DNA of 64,000 nt, taken from the NCBI GenBank assembly GCA_003971905.1, contig RSEE01000151.1, positions 54,205 to 118,204 of the forward strand, in the 5' to 3' direction. Positions 1 to 11,903 of this stretch are shown here, piece after piece; position 1 is the stretch's first letter; the number at the start of each line of letters is the position of its first letter. The position numbers were made by a program, and so were the translations under genes. Under the pieces are notes generated by a model, which searched no databases, was not told the origin of the DNA, and was given only the letters and a program-made list of their open reading frames with translations. Source of the stretch: Moniliella sp. 'wahieum'. Lineage: Eukaryota; Basidiomycota; Moniliellomycetes; Moniliellales; Moniliellaceae.

Positions 1-623
1 ATGTTCTCCGGCTTAACATCGCGGTGGACCACGCCATGCTCATGCAGGTACGCCAGTGCACTGGCCACCGAACGCACCAAGTCCGCCGCATCGCGCTCGG
101 AAAACTGCCGCGCGCAATCAGGCAGTCAAACAGCTCTCCGCCATCCGCCAGCTCAAACACGAGGTAGTACTTGTCCCGGCTCTCAAACCAGTCCAAGAGC
201 CGGACAATGTGCCGATGCGGCGGCGACAGGCTCGCCAGCACGCCAATCTCCGACTCGACAAACTCGGTCTTGCCGCGCAGCACTTTTTGGGAATCACCTT
301 GATGGCCACTTTTTGCCCGGGCTGGGCGCGCGACTCGGTCGCGCCAAAGCTTCGGTCGCCGTGCGCACGCTGCCGGACGGCGGCGACTCGCGGTCGGGGT
401 GCGGCGGGGAGCCGGCCGGGGCGGAGGGCGCGAGCGGGTCGGGCTCGTGGCTGGGGGGCGCAGGCTGGCGCAGCTTGCGGGGACTGGCGGGGCTGGGGGC
501 GCGAGGCGGGTGGCGAGGCGGACGGTGCCAAAGGTGCCCTCGCCCAGGACAGAGGAGAAGGCATAGAGCTTTGCGCGAGTACGAGTCGGGCTGGCGGCCA
601 AGCAGGTGCTTGACGTTGACCAT
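1..623 (-). CDS. CaMK-type serine/threonine protein kinase, N-terminal part (runs off the window)
   Basis: Start chosen at the ATG at 623, which opens with [18 protein letters not shown], a leader like those of fungal Ca2+/calmodulin-dependent kinases. The glycine-rich loop [10 protein letters not shown] follows at about 510-540. A Pro/Ala-rich insert of about 50 residues separates it from the beta-3 lysine in VAIKVIPKK near 290. Helix C, the hinge ([14 protein letters not shown]) and the catalytic loop [12 protein letters not shown] at 3-40 are all readable. The rest of the catalytic domain and any calmodulin-binding tail lie beyond base 1. Three single-base frame breaks (near 555, 285 and 110) interrupt the reading, and each is explained by one lost or gained base. 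CaMK-like kinases of this kind transmit Ca2+ signals in the cytosol. The subfamily cannot be fixed without the C-terminus. The insert inside the N-lobe is unusual for the family. Confidence 0.8.
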
Positions 624-2581
624 GGCGGGGGGGGCGACGGACACTCGCCAGCCAGACTGCAGATGGGGCGCAGGTGGCGCGGGCGGTGGTGGCGGAGACG
701 CACGCGGCGCAGGTACGTAAGCCAGCCGCGGTACTCAGCGCAGCGCTCAGCCCCGCACGGGCCTGTGGGTGGTGGGTATGATGGGGTGGGAATATGGAGC
801 TTGTTGCCACCGCCGCAGGCCTGCAACTTTCAACCGGCGCCCCTCGACGCTACCCCATGTCGCCGCAGCCTCGCTTCCAGCTTCAATATCCAAACCGCAC
901 GGTGGGTCAATGCAGTCGGCCCAGGTAAGCTGGTCGCCCCCCCCCCCCCGCCGCCCTCCGCCATGTCTGGCTGGGCTCCCGTCGGCGTCGGCATCCTCGC
1001 CTGCGCCGGGCCTGCACCGCCACAAAGGGCCCCAACCAGACCCTCATCCGCTCCTCCGTCCTCCTCGCCCTCACCTGCTGTACCTCATGTGGGCTATTGT
1101 CTACCTGGCCCAGCTCCACCCATCATCCGTGCATACCTCCTGCCCCCATCCCATCCCCGCTCTTGTCCGCTGCAGCCGCTTACCTCCATCTGCTCTTCTA
1201 GGGCCCAAACGCCCCGACTTGCGCTTTGAGGACTAACCGACCACGTGCTGGCCCCGCGTCGGCAACCCCCACGACTCGTACATTGATCCGTTCTGCGTCC
1301 CTGCCTTCTGCCTTTTCTTTTCCATCCTTCCGACCCCCCTCCCCCTCGAGCGCCTTATCTCCTGCCACTTCCCAATCTAATATTATACCGTGCGTGCCAT
1401 CTCCTTCCTCCAACGGCCTTGGGTCCCGGCACACCGAGCAACCTCTCAATCCAGCTGCTTGCAATACCACGCCGCGGCGCTCGACGCCAAACCGGGCACG
1501 TCATTCGTGGCTGATTTGCTCTCGCTTGAGCGGCGGTGATGGCGACGGGCGACGGGCGACCGCTCCCCTCAGGCCTCACTCTCGACAGGGACACACTGGG
1601 GGCGGTGCTCGAGTACGCGATGCTACCGTCACTAGTCCGGAACGGCCCATGCGTTCGTCGGGGAAAACGGAATTCTCCAACATACACTGCCGGTCGCTTG
1701 TTGGAGTGTCAATCCGCTGAAAATGGTAGCGCCTGCGCGGCGGACAGAACAGATGTGCGTATGAACGAGTGCAGCTATAACGACGAGGTGAAATGGATGG
1801 GTACTGGGTATTGCATTCAAGGGGACATAGGTCCATGTGGAAGACATGGACCAGCGCAGCAACCAGACAATTGTTGACCCCGCGAGGGGGGGACGAGATC
1901 GTCGGGCATACCAGTGGCCAGCAGAACCGCTGCGCTCCGCGAGGGAAGGGGTGGGAAGGAAAGGGTGTGCCCGCACAAAAATTTGGCCGCTCGCCACGCG
2001 AAAGGCAGTGGGCGATAGCCGGTAAGCGGTAACGGGGAGAGGGTTGCTCTAGCATCGCACGATAGAGGCCAGACGAGAGAAGGGGCTGCCGGCAAAGACA
2101 GCCCACCCGCCGGCCCACAATAAGGACGCAGTATGAGTAAGGAAGAGAGAAAAGCCGTTTTGCCGGCGCACCCGAAGAAATACGCAGCGCGCAGGCGCCC
2201 TCATTCCGCTCGCGGGCGGACCAGGGCGCCTCCACGAGGGGGCGGCCGGTGGCAGCGGTGCACATTGAAATTGCAACGGAAGTGCGTGTGGTTGAAATGT
2301 AGCAAGCGACCGCATGTGGATTTGAACGTTTAAGCTGCCGACGTGGAGGGCGAGCTGCAGCGCGGCGGCAGACACACTGCTGCCGTGCGGCGATGGGCCA
2401 AGGCTGGCGCTGTGCCCGTGCGGGATGCGGCACCAGGCCAGTGGCGGTGGAGCGCTCTTGCGCTGCCTGCCTCGAGGCACGAAGGCAGAGCGGGGAAGCC
2501 CACCAGCCAGCCCATCCCATCCGTCCATCCGGCGCTTGTTCCTCCCCACCACCGCCGCCTTGCGCCCGCTCCTTTGCCGCC
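624..2581. other. Intergenic spacer, divergent promoter region of kinase and UGM
   Basis: About 2 kb between two divergently transcribed genes. I see a C-run at 941-954 and pyrimidine-rich stretches, notably before the UGM start. Long open frames here on the minus strand have no family-like features and look like GC-driven chance frames. No RNA gene recognised. Confidence 0.6.
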
Positions 2582-4191
<1,610 letters not shown>

Positions 4192-4548
4192 GTCTGGCCT
4201 ACTGCGCCATCTCTGTTGGGGTGCCGTGTTGGGAAGATGGGGCGTGGCAAGAGGGGGACATGCACACAGTGCTACCTACTCACCTACTCTGCAACGCAAT
4301 GCGATTAACTTGGTTTTGCTCGACACGAGCTCATGCTCTCTGATAGATAACAGAAAAGCCAGTGTTCGTCTTGTTGTCGTCTTCTACGTTGGTGGCGGTG
4401 GTGCGTTTCCCGGGGGTCGGGTCGGTCGAAGAGGTTGGGAGTTGGTCGGAAGGAGCGCGTTTGTGTTGGTCTACCACTATGCTGCGCCTTGCGTCTGCAC
4501 GTCATGCATCATGCACCACTCATCACGCACCGTAGGGGATGCATTTAT
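4192..4548. other. Convergent 3' spacer between UGM and Fox2
   Basis: Short spacer between two convergent genes. On the minus strand an AATAAA (4544-4549) lies just after the Fox2 stop region and could serve as its polyadenylation signal. Nothing else supported. Confidence 0.5.
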
Positions 4549-4568
4549 TTACAGTGCGCTCAGGCCGC

Positions 4569-7365
4569 TCAAGCCAGCGTGGCCGCCGCATGCGACAGCA
4601 CCACCTTGCCCGTCTCCTTGACCTTGGCCACAAACACCACCTTCTTGTCCTCCTTCCACAGCTCCGTCACCACCGTCTCGCCCGGGAAGACGTCGAGGCA
4701 AAGCGCACCTTGACCGACGAGATGGGGCCGTACGTGTCGACGATCGCCTTGGTCGCCACGGCAAACGTGCAGAGACCGTGGAGGATCGGGCGAGAAAAGC
4801 CGCCAATCTTGGCAAAGTCGGGATCAATGTGCAGCGGGTTAAAGTCGCCGCTGAGGCGGTACAGCGCCGCCTGGTCCGGGTTGGTCGTACGTTCCACCAC
4901 AGCGTCCGGCGCGCGCGTCGGCGGCGTATTGACCGCACTCGCTTCCCCACGGTCATTGCCCGTCTTCTTGCCGCCAAAGCCACCGGCGCCACGGATAAAG
5001 ACGGTAGACTGGTTCTCAAACAGTAGGTCCCCAGACTCCTTTTCGTACGTCTTGGTCACCGTCGTCACTGCCGCCGCCTTGCCCTTGTCCAGCACCTCCA
5101 GCAGCGCAGGCTTGTTGACCAACGTGCCCGCCACCGGGATCTCCTTGTAAATCTTCAGGTACTGTTCGCCGTGCAAGAGCATCATCGGGCTAAAGTTGGG
5201 CAGCCAGTCGAGCGGGGAGCGAGGACGAGGCGGCAAACTGCGGAATGACACCAAACGTGGGCAAGGCCTGGAAGTCGTCCGCTTGCTCAAACGTGTAGTT
5301 GAGCTCAGTCGCCTTGGCCCCGACACCGAGGTTGTACAGAATGACATCCTTCTCCTCGTACGTGTACTCCGGCTCAACCGCCTGCTGCTTGGCCTCCCGG
5401 ACCAACTCGGGGTCCTCGGGATCAATCAGCGACGCCTCCCCACCTTCCTCAGCCTCCTCCACCTCGTCCCCCTCGCCATCCAAGTTGGCCATAATGTCGC
5501 CCAGCGCCTCCTGCGTGTCCGCGGGCCAGCTGGCGCGCTCCGGGTCAAAGTCAAAGATGCGCGTGATGCGCGCGGCGACCTTTTCGGGGTGAGGGGCGTC
5601 TGGTGGCTAAACGCCACTCCGCCCGCACGCTCCCAGCGCACAGCGGCCACCCAGCCCGACACCTCAAACAGGCCCTTGGTCACCTCGTCATTGTCCTCCG
5701 AAGCCAGGTAGGCAACCAAGGGCGCGACAAAGTCGGGCTTAAACGCATCCACCATCTCCTGGGGCCAAATTGTCGCCGTCATGGCCGTGCCAGCGTTGGG
5801 GCAATGGTATTGGCCAAAATGTTGTACTTGGCACCCTCAATCGACAGGGTTTGCGTCAGGCCCAGGATGGCCGCCTTGGCGTCGAGTAGTTGGCCTGGCC
5901 AAAGTTGCCATACAGGCCAACGGCCGAGGTGGTGTTGACAATGCGGCCGTACTTTTGTTGGAGGAAAATGGGCCAGGCAGCCTTGCAGATCGAGTAGGTG
6001 CCACGCAGGTGCACGGCATCACCACCTTCCACTCCTCATCCGTCATCGAGGCAAACGACTTGTCGCGCAAAATGCCCGCATTGTTGATCACGGCGTGCAA
6101 CCCGCCAAACGCCTTGACCGCCGCGTCGACAATCTTCTGCCCATCCTCCACCGAGCCAATCGCCGGCGCCGCCTTGCCGCCCGCCTTCTGGATCGCCGCC
6201 ACACCTCGTTCGCATTCTTTTCCGAAAAGTCATTCACGACCACATTCGCACCCGCCTTGCCAAACAAGAGCGCATACGCCTTGCCCAGCCCAGCGCCGGC
6301 ACCCGTAATCAGCACCGTCTTGCCATCAAACCGCACCTCGCCTCCTGCTCATTGGCAGGGGCCTTCTTGGCGCGCTCGAGCAGCTCCAGGTGGTTGGCAT
6401 CCGTAATCGACGTGGGGTACTCCACTTCGCCATCAAAGTCGAGAATGTCATCAATCTTGGCCTTGATCGCAGCGGGGGTAAACGTGTCATCGGCGGAAGA
6501 CGTGGCCCTTGGTGCGTTGACGACGCAGCCCGGCATTGAAGCCGGCACCCGACTCGATCAGCTGACCCGTCACATCCGCATTGGCAGCACTGACAAGGTA
6601 GGCCACCAGTGGCGCCACGTACTCGGGCTGCAGCTTCTCCAAAATCTCCGGCGGCATCACCGTCGCCGTCATTTGCGACGCGGCAATCGGCGCAATCGTG
6701 TTGAGAATGTTGTACTTGGCGCCCTCGATCGACAGGGTGCGGGAAAAGCCGTAGAGACCCAGCTTGGCCGCACTGTAGTTGGCTGGCCAAAGTTGCCATA
6801 GATGCCAGCGGGCAGAGGAGATGTTGATGATGCGCCATACTAGAGCGAGGCAAAAAGGCAGGGGGGGGAGGGGAGGGGGTCAGCAAGGACCACAGCAAAA
6901 CAACGAGAGAGAGAAAAACAACATACCTTTTGCTTGCGCATGTAGGGCCAGGCGGCATGCGCACAGGCGTAGGATCCCGTCACGTGGACCGCAATGACCG
7001 CGTCAAACTCAGCGTCCGTCATGGCCTTGAAGGACTTGTCGCGCAAGATGCCGGCATTGTTGATCACAATGTCGATCCGGCCCCACGTGTCGACAGCCTG
7101 CTTGACCAGCTTGTCGCCCTCAATGTTCGAGTTGTAGTTGGCAATCGCCTCGCCGCCGGCGGCCTTGATTTGGGCCACGACGACGTCAGCCGCCTTCTTG
7201 CTCTTGTCCTCACGGCGGGGCCCAGGTCATTCACCACCACCTTGGCGCCGCGGCTGGCGAGGAGCACAGCATACGCCTTGCCAATACCGTTGCCGGCGCC
7301 GTGACGATGGCCACGCGGTTCTTGAAGGAGATGGCGCCGTTCTCGAGCTCGGGAAATTCAGACAT
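4569..7365 (-). CDS. FOX2: Peroxisomal multifunctional beta-oxidation enzyme (hydratase-dehydrogenase)
   Basis: Carries out the hydration and (3R)-hydroxyacyl-CoA dehydrogenation steps of peroxisomal fatty-acid beta-oxidation. Starting at [10 protein letters not shown] (7363-7365), the order is SDR domain 1 ([16 protein letters not shown]-like cofactor loop, [16 protein letters not shown]), a linker, SDR domain 2 ([20 protein letters not shown], a second [11 protein letters not shown], a repeated GQANYS active-site block), then a C-terminal hot-dog type-2 enoyl-CoA hydratase (MaoC) domain with [15 protein letters not shown] and [10 protein letters not shown]. One intron at 6840-6926 (GTATGT..CTAG). 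The spliced length of about 903 aa matches fungal Fox2. Several one-base breaks lie throughout. The frame used ends HAAATLA at 4569 with no SKL-type signal. One base of shift would run on to end in SAL at 4549, a plausible PTS1 variant. The assignment is secure and only the C-terminus is uncertain. Confidence 0.93.
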
Positions 7366-9183
7366 GCGGGAGAAAAAGCGGGCGCTGGGTGGGAAGAGCG
7401 GCGGGCGTGGCGGTGCGCGCGTTAAATGGTCCAGGCGGGGGGGGGGGGGGGTGAAAGGAAGGCGGCGGCCACACGGCGCCAGTGCCGCGTGCCAGCGCCT
7501 GGGCTGCCTGCCCCAGCGCCGCCTGCGCCCGGCTGCCCCGGCCCGGACGCCGCCGTGCCGGGGGCCGGACACCGGCAACCCTACCGCCTAAACCCGCACA
7601 CGGCACGGCACAGGGGCAGCGCGGGTGGGGCGATGACGTACTCCTGCCGCCGCCGCGTCAGCGTGCTGCGTGACACGTGAAAAGCGCACGGCCCGCCCCG
7701 CGCCAACCCTAACCAGCTCCCCCACACCACCGGAGCTTCAGCTGGGCTCCCACAGAAAACACGCCACTCGCCGGCTCTCGAGTCCCGCCGTGGGTTCATA
7801 TTCAACCTGAATCGCTATGCTAGTACCCCCTTGTTGTGGCCCCAGAAGCCCAGTTGGACAATGCCTCCCTCCGCCCACGCGTGCTGCCCGAAGCGCAACG
7901 CCGCTTCCCTCCAACCCATCATTAACAGCCGCACAGTTAAAGCACCCCGCCCTCTCGGCAGCTCTGCGCTGGTGTGCAGTCTTTCTGAGGGTTCAGTTGG
8001 CACTGCGACAATTCAGTGGCTACTCCAGAGCGTCTTGGAGCTGCGGGCGTCAATGGCTCAGTTGTGCTACTCTTTTTGGATGTTGGCCCGAGCCGCCGGA
8101 CTCGTGGCATCGTCCACATGCCCACCACCGTTCGAGAGAGAAGTACAAATGTAGAACAGCTCTTCGATTTACTCCAATTGATTTTCAGACTCGATTCAAC
8201 GTGTTGAGAGAGTTAGTACCCATCATGTATAATGTGTCGTTTTGTCCGGGCGCAGGTTACGGTAACAGGAGATGGGAGATGAAGTAGGGCCTAAATAGTG
8301 GCGGCGCAAATGGATTGCATGTCGGGACCAGGGGCGGAGGGCGATCCTTGAGGCACTGTGGCAGGAGGGCGGTGGGGTCAACGAAGAGTTGTTGCCGTCG
8401 GAGATATCGTCCATCTTGGGGCCGGCCGCGTTGGGTTCAACGGCGCGGCAGTTGGACATGGGGTGGGAAGGAGTGAGGTAGGGCGGGAGAGAGATGTCAA
8501 CAAGGTGGGATGGGTGCCAGTTGGGCTAAAAAGCCAAGAAGGCTGAATGGGATCTTAAACCTAACATGTAACAGGAAATGGAGATGGGGCAAAGGATGAG
8601 GATCATATTCAGCGAGGGGAAAGAGGGCGAGGATATATGCATCAGAGAAGAAGAGAATATGCGAACCAAGTCGCACTAAGAAGGAAGGGGGAGCATAGTC
8701 AAACGGGAGAAACATGGTCTAGAACAAATCAGGGAGACCAGTCAACCGATGACTAGAAGTATGACCAGGTGGGTCCGATTCCGACACCATACGGCACTTG
8801 CCAGACTTGTCCTCTACCAGTGCTCCTGTACAGCCTACTAGTACGCTACGACCTTGGACTCTCTTCGCACCCACTCGGACTCTCTTTCACACTTTCATTC
8901 TTCCGCAGAGAACTCGAAATGGGGCACCTGGCCAGGCGGGGTACGGGGGAGGAGGAAGGGAGAGGTGGGGGCCAAGAAGGGGAGGGGAAACGAGGTCCAA
9001 TAGCCTCTGGGTGGGATGCACCGGTGTGTGCGAGAGAGTGAGATGCGCATGTATACATTGTCTGTTCATCGAGGGCTGCGCCGCGTCCCATCTCTCCCAG
9101 CCTACGCACTTACCCGCCATACAGGCGACGTCTGGTGGGCGCACACGTGTCGATTGGTGCGGCTCGCTCTTACCGCTCAGGGC
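7366..9183. other. Intergenic spacer, about 1.8 kb
   Basis: Contains the Fox2 promoter side, with a G/C-homopolymer tract at about 7437-7450. A 78-aa minus-strand frame at 8223-8459 (opening MSNCRAVEPNAAGPK) has fairly protein-like composition but no recognisable family and no clear continuation, so I do not call it a gene. 8560-8720 is purine-rich and gene-free. Confidence 0.5.
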
Positions 9184-10136
9184 TCAGGTACGACAGGTGT
9201 ATCCCAGACAAATGCCCAGGACAATGGCAGCGATGCATAGCAGAGTGACAAGAATGGCAAAGACAATACGCAAGACCAGCCATTTGGTCAGGGGGGGCGG
9301 CGCAGCGGGGAACCACGTCGGGCGGAGCTGCCAGCTGTGTATGGCAGACCGTCCTCGTAGCCTGGGCCTGGGCCGGGCCCTGTGTCGTGCGCTGGGACGA
9401 ACCTGGGCCCGGCTGAATAAACGGGAGCATGGGCTGACAGCTCACTCATCTCCACCGGCGTGGCAGACAGGAGGGTAGTGGACGGAAGAGACAACCGTGT
9501 GTCAGGCACAGCCGGGGGGTGGGGCTCGGGACAGGGGAGATGGCTAGGGCGGCCGTCTCGACGAGCGGAGGAGGGGGGCTACCAGTAGCCGTGTGAGATG
9601 TGCCGGGGACAGGCGGGAGAAGGAGGAAGCAGGGGTGTGGGATTGGACTTTGTAGGGCGTAGCGGCGCAGCGGGGGTAATGAGCGTCGCTTGGCTCGCCA
9701 TGCCCATGGTGGAGAAGAGGGAAAAGAAGGACCCAGCACTGCTTGCGTTCCGCTTAGGGTGATCGGGGCGGACCGACCGGTTGGCCAGAGACCAATCGCC
9801 AGACGAGCCAGGGTACGACCGAGGGATGAAGGACGAAGGCGGCGCACCACTTGCGCCCGGCACGGCCGGGGTGCAAGGGCGAAGCGTGGTAGGAGCGCAG
9901 AGAGGGTGGAGGGGATCGTGGGATCATGTGTCTGTGCGCGCACGGTGGTGCTGCTGCCGGCTCGGTCGAGATCAAGAGGGGAGAAGGTCAAGGAGGGTTC
10001 TTCGGGCGGGTCCGACAGCTGTTCCTGCAGCATGCTCCCCGAATGCCCCACATGGTGAAAGCCGTAAAACAGACTCGGAGGAGGAGAGCGTCTGCTGGGG
10101 GCGGGAAAAGGTAGAGGGGTCGTCGTGTCCGGACAT
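9184..10136 (-). CDS. Ser/Pro-rich protein with C-terminal transmembrane anchor, unknown function
   Basis: I do not recognise a family. Reading from the ATG at 10134-10136 gives MSGHDDPSTFSRPQQ, then, across a one-base break near 10070, a low-complexity Ser/Thr/Pro-rich body of about 260 residues (blocks such as EEPSLTFSPLDLDRAG, SSFIPRSYPGSSGDWS and MSELSAHAPVYSAGPRF). The C-terminus is a clear hydrophobic segment (WLVLRIVFAILVTLLC followed by IAAIVLGICLGY) and a tiny CRT tail before the stop at 9184-9186. The predicted topology is a single-span protein with a long N-terminal domain and almost nothing beyond the membrane, as in tail-anchored proteins. No signal peptide is visible. At least two further breaks lie in the body. 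A TATA-like element 220 bp upstream supports transcription. Confidence rests on the sharp membrane segment ending exactly at a stop. Confidence 0.55.
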
Positions 10137-11903
10137 GGGGGGCGCCGGGGTGGGCTGGCTGGCCTACCAAGGCTGAAGTCGAAGGCGGAGGCGAGCGCGC
10201 GCCCCGGGGCAGCGGCAGGGAGGTGGGGAGGGACGAGAAGCGGCCCATCTCAGCTGGCGTCGACAGGGGCGGTGGAGGGGCGGAGCGAGGGGCAGGGGCG
10301 GTGGTCGGTGCGGAGGAGGCGGAATGGCGCAGCGGCTGCTTTCCCGTCGCCCTCTATATATCTCTGCCCATGCCGGAGTACCGAGGCCCCGCAGGCTGCT
10401 TGCCAAATGCGGAGCACCCAGCAGGGTGCGGGGTAATAAATACTTCGATTGCATCAAAAATGCATCATGCAATAAACCCTTCAACATACCCAAAAGCCAT
10501 TATATCGAGGAGCACATGCATGCTAAGTGTAGGGGGGGTCTGTTTCCAAGGCGCAGCCTTTGAAGATGATGGTAGACACCTGCCCATATGTTCACGCGCA
10601 CCGTAGCCAGCACCGGGAGGGGGACTGGAGGGCGGCGACGCGGTCTAGGTTGGCGGATGGGCACATTAGTGTCGGTGGCGCAGGGGGATTAAATAGTAGA
10701 GTCTAAGATTATAATAGGACGAGAGACACGTGTTCCTCTCCGCCACTTCGGTGAGCAGCCAAGCGGGCGTCTCGTTTGTGTTGGGTCCCACGACCCGTAC
10801 TTCGGACAAGGAGCCTATCACCCTTTGCCCGATATGGATCTCCGACGCCACCACGTGTATATAACACCGGCTTAGTGTTCAAAAGCCCCTCTTTTTTGCT
10901 ATTAAAGTTCCAGTCACCAACAACAACAGGTGTGCTGGCAGAACGGCTTAGACCCTCAACCGCCCCCCTTCGATTGCATCGCTCTACATCTCCAGAGAGT
11001 CTTCACCCGGATCCATGAGTTCCTCAGTCCGGACTCTCAGCTTGGGCGCACACACTGCGTCGAGGCATGGGCAGCGAGCGTTTGTGAAGGCCATCAATCG
11101 CTCTATAACAGCACGTCTCGCCTTTTCCTCTATATCCCCGAGTGACCGCGGGGATTCGGACTATGTCCTCATAGCTTGGGCCGTATCCGAAGATACTCCA
11201 CGGTGGCTTCGAATGATTTGGGACATCCAACGTCACGTCCTGGTAGTTCCTATGAGGCGTATACGAAGTGCGTGGGGGGTTTCACTTGTCCTTATTTCCG
11301 CCTAGCCCGGGTGAGATAGGCTGCGGGATGTTGCTTTGGGGCATTATATGGTTGGTGGGCTGGACTATGCCATCGCATCGCCCTCGGGGACCCATCGTCG
11401 GGACTGCAGATCTCGATTCAATTATTCAGACCTCATCGAACATCGAGTGGCAATCTGATTGGCCAAATACCAAGGGCACCTCCCGCCTGCGTGGCTAAGT
11501 CAATCCACACATCACGCGGCACCACTAGAACGTCCATCTGCCGCTTTAGTTGCTCTGTCCCGCTGTGTCTGTCTGAGGCACTTCCACCGAGCCGAGTAGA
11601 TCTCAGACTTCTGCCTTCCCCAGCGCACGGAGCCAAGATCCAGATTCCATCCAGTGGGCCAAGGGAACCACGCGCCGCAACAAGTTCAAGAGAACAATAG
11701 ATGCATACATTGCCACCGGCCCCCAGCGCCATCTCCCCAGGGCCAACGCCAACGGCTCAGGGGGCACGATCAACAAAGAGAAGGGGGAAGCAGTAAGAGA
11801 GAGTCCATTCCATGGCTCGTATCCGCAACGGGGTAACGGGCAAGGCATCGCCTTGCGTCCGTCGGCCATGTCCATGTGCTCATGCCATCATGGCATCATG
11901 GCA
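10137..11903. other. Intergenic spacer, about 1.8 kb
   Basis: Apart from the TATA-like element I see no gene. The lower-GC stretch 10430-11480 has only short frames with no family resemblance. Short direct repeats of GCATCATG occur at about 11883-11908, next to the stop of the downstream minus-strand gene. Confidence 0.5.
10354..10361 (-). promoter_or_regulatory. TATA-like element upstream of the membrane-anchored protein gene
   Basis: TATATAGA on the minus strand, about 220 nt before the ATG at 10136. It is placed suitably for a promoter with a leader of some 190 nt. Inferred from sequence and position only. Confidence 0.3.
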
